This document shows, one piece after another, positions 62,213 through 64,000 of a stretch of DNA of 64,000 bases. The stretch is from Chromatiaceae bacterium (GTDB taxonomy: Bacteria > Pseudomonadota > Gammaproteobacteria > Chromatiales > Chromatiaceae). A program made the position numbers and the translations under genes. A model generated the notes under the pieces. It ran no database searches, was not told the origin of the DNA, and saw only the letters and a program-made list of their open reading frames with translations. Every line of letters starts with the position of its first letter. The stretch's first letter is position 1. The DNA is taken from the NCBI GenBank assembly GCA_024235175.1, contig JACKMX010000005.1:124001-188000 (forward strand), in the 5' to 3' direction.

Positions 62213-63060
62213 TTACACTGCATAAAATCGATCAACTGCGGCGGCAGGTTGCCCTCTGGCGCCAGGCTGGCCAACGTATTGCGTTGGTGCCCACCATGGG
62301 AAACCTGCATACCGGGCATCTACGGCTGGTCGATCGTGCCAGACAGCTCGCAGACAGGGTGATTGCCACTATCTTTGTGAATCCCCTGCAGTTTGGTCAG
62401 GGTGAGGATTTCGAAAGTTATCCGCGCACCTTGGAGGATGACAGTCAAAAACTGGAGGAGTATGCCACCGATCTTTTGTTCGCGCCGGCTGTTTCGGAAG
62501 TGTACCAGCGGCCGCAGACGGAGCAGACCATTGTGCGGGTGCCGGGGTTGTCCGATATCCTCTGTGGCCAATTCAGGCCAGGGCATTTTGCCGGTGTAGC
62601 CACGGTGGTTTGTAAGCTCTTCAATATGGCACAGCCTGATGTGGCCGTTTTTGGGGAGAAGGATTATCAGCAGTTGATGGTGATCAGGCGCATGGTGGAA
62701 GACTTGCAGATTCCTGTTCAAATAGAGGGGATGGCAACGGTGCGCGAAGCGGACGGACTCGCCATGAGTTCACGCAATGGATATTTGACTGTGGAAGAGC
62801 GCGCAAAAGCACCCGTGGTGTATCAAGTATTGACTCAGACTGCTGAAGCACTGCAGGCAGGGGATCAGGATTTCAAATCTCTGGAAGAGTCAGCCTGGAA
62901 TAGCTTGGAAAACGCCGGTCTGCGACCCGACTATTTTCAGATCCGAAGGGCGCAGGATCTGCAATCCCCAGACAAAGAAGAGAAAGATCTTGTGATCCTG
63001 GCAGCCGCCTATCTTGGCGCCGCTCGCCTTATCGACAACAAAACGGTAACAAACAGATGA
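62209..63060 (+). CDS. panC: Pantothenate synthetase
   Basis: Joins pantoate and beta-alanine using ATP. 283 residues. PTMGNLHTGHLRLV contains the HxGH nucleotide motif; FGEKDYQQLMVIRRMV and MSSRNGYLT are conserved. Coupled to panB by overlap. Convergent with glgA. Confidence 0.97.
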   Translation: MITLHKIDQLRRQVALWRQAGQRIALVPTMGNLHTGHLRLVDRARQLADRVIATIFVNPLQFGQGEDFESYPRTLEDDSQKLEEYATDLLFAPAVSEVYQRPQTEQTIVRVPGLSDILCGQFRPGHFAGVATVVCKLFNMAQPDVAVFGEKDYQQLMVIRRMVEDLQIPVQIEGMATVREADGLAMSSRNGYLTVEERAKAPVVYQVLTQTAEALQAGDQDFKSLEESAWNSLENAGLRPDYFQIRRAQDLQSPDKEEKDLVILAAAYLGAARLIDNKTVTNR

Positions 63061-63072
63061 GCTGCAGCGAAG

Positions 63073-64000
63073 TTATGGTAGTACGGCACCGGCCAGTGGA
63101 TTGAGCGCGGGATTGTTGATCGCCTTCTGGTATATCTCCATATAGTGTCGTGCGCTGCTGTTCCAGCTGAAATCCTGATGCATGCCGTTGACTGCGAGTT
63201 TGTGCCACCAGGCCTTGGGCCTGCCATACAAATCTACGGCGATATTGACGGTGCGCCAAAGCGAATCCACGTCCGGCCGGTCAAACACGAAACCAGTGGC
63301 GCTTCCGACAAGCAGATTACGTGGTGTGGCGTTGATAACCGTATCCGATAGTCCTCCCGTTCTATGCACAACAGGGACGGTGCCATAGCGCAAACTGTAT
63401 AGTTGATTCAGGCCGCAGGGTTCGTAACGTGAAGGCATCAGGAACAGATCGCAGCCTGCTTCGATGCGATGGGCCATACCCTCGTTGTAACCAATAACCG
63501 CGGCGATCCTATCAGGATGTTTTCCACACTCCTGGCACAGAAAGCGCTCCAGTTCCGGATCCCCGGATCCCAGGATCACCAGCTGAACATGGGGAAACTT
63601 CAACATGCCCGGAAGTATTTGCATGATAAGATCCACGCCTTTCTGTTCCACCAGCCGTCCGATATGTCCGAACAGTAGTGCATCCTCTCGTTCCGGTAAC
63701 CCCATTTCTCGCTGAAGGAAAGACTTATTGATTTTCTTGAGATGGAAGGTTGTTGCGTCGTAGTGCTGTGGAATAGCCGGATCAGATGCAGGGTCCCAGA
63801 CAGTGTAGTCGACCCCGTTCAAAACACCCTGCAACCGGTCCGCGCGATACTGCAGCAATCCTTCCAGACCATATCCAAGGGTTGCTGTCAGAATCTCCCG
63901 GGCGTAGGTGGGGCTTACTGTGGTGACCCAGTCGGAGAAAGCCAAACCTCCCTTCATGAATGAGAGACTATTGTTGAATTCCAGTCCTTCATAGCGCCAC
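63073..64000 (-). CDS. glgA: Glycogen synthase (5' end outside window)
   Basis: C-terminal part of a GT5 glycogen synthase. The frame is open to the window edge; residues before the first internal Met (63957) still match the family (LEFNNSLSFMKGGLAFSDWVTTVSPTYAREI). The GT-B C-terminal domain shows FGHIGRLVEQKGVDL, LMPSRYEPCGLNQLYSLRYGTVPVV and GGL.DTV. About 309 codons are visible. Uses ADP-glucose in bacteria. Confidence 0.93.
   Translation of the reverse strand, partial: WRYEGLEFNNSLSFMKGGLAFSDWVTTVSPTYAREILTATLGYGLEGLLQYRADRLQGVLNGVDYTVWDPASDPAIPQHYDATTFHLKKINKSFLQREMGLPEREDALLFGHIGRLVEQKGVDLIMQILPGMLKFPHVQLVILGSGDPELERFLCQECGKHPDRIAAVIGYNEGMAHRIEAGCDLFLMPSRYEPCGLNQLYSLRYGTVPVVHRTGGLSDTVINATPRNLLVGSATGFVFDRPDVDSLWRTVNIAVDLYGRPKAWWHKLAVNGMHQDFSWNSSARHYMEIYQKAINNPALNPLAGAVLP

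Overview
The window looks like a chromosomal segment from a free-living or symbiotic gammaproteobacterium. The core from map/rpsB to accA/tilS keeps the gammaproteobacterial order (map-glnD | rpsB-tsf-pyrH-frr-uppS-cdsA-dxr-rseP-bamA-skp-lpxD-fabZ-lpxA-lpxB-rnhB-dnaE-accA-tilS), and pcnB-folK-panB-panC closes the right side. The outer membrane is lipid A-based. The ethylmalonyl-CoA operon, dapL-type lysine synthesis and Rpf/DSF signalling together would fit a Chromatiales or sulfur-oxidising lineage, but that placement is inference only.

Left end (1-6517): a leftward operon mcd-ecm-meaB-ccr encodes the core of the ethylmalonyl-CoA pathway of acetyl-CoA assimilation. The Ccr frame runs off the window, and past the normal end of the family it enters what looks like a CBS domain. 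A pair of TTTGCAAA-like half-sites lies upstream of mcd. Positions 6518-10606 hold poorly known genes (a two-TM protein, a P/Q/Y-rich secreted or anchored protein, a large zeta-toxin-like P-loop protein) and a cold-shock gene.

Positions 10607-17412 carry lysA, dapL, yffB, glnD and map, all leftward. The LL-diaminopimelate aminotransferase route sits where many relatives have succinylase-branch genes. A 247-bp nested palindrome separates map from glnD and appears to supply the glnD ribosome-binding site. Positions 17413-38430 are the rightward translation, envelope and lipid A block, with a probable S2-autoregulated leader before rpsB. Positions 38437-47524 hold a double-CNB/rhodanese protein, prfB with its programmed +1 frameshift, lysS, HDOD, YgfZ, an RNase II-family enzyme, a small membrane protein and YbaK. 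Two families of palindromic intergenic repeats occur in this half of the window (36877/44586 and 30338/42361).

Positions 48168-58340 are the most interesting part: an Rpf-like island. It holds a DSF synthase (RpfF), a full hybrid sensor kinase (RpfC), a dedicated acyl carrier protein, a FabF-like ketosynthase, a cyclopropane-synthase-like methyltransferase, a kinase-less RpfC paralogue with degenerate receivers, an HD-GYP response regulator (RpfG), and a tandem receiver protein whose first receiver lacks its phospho-acceptor Asp. This suggests local synthesis and possibly tailoring of a fatty-acid signal coupled to c-di-GMP turnover. The right end (58551-64000) has thrH, tRNA-Glu(CTC), pcnB with a probable ATC start, folK, panB, panC and the 3' part of glgA.
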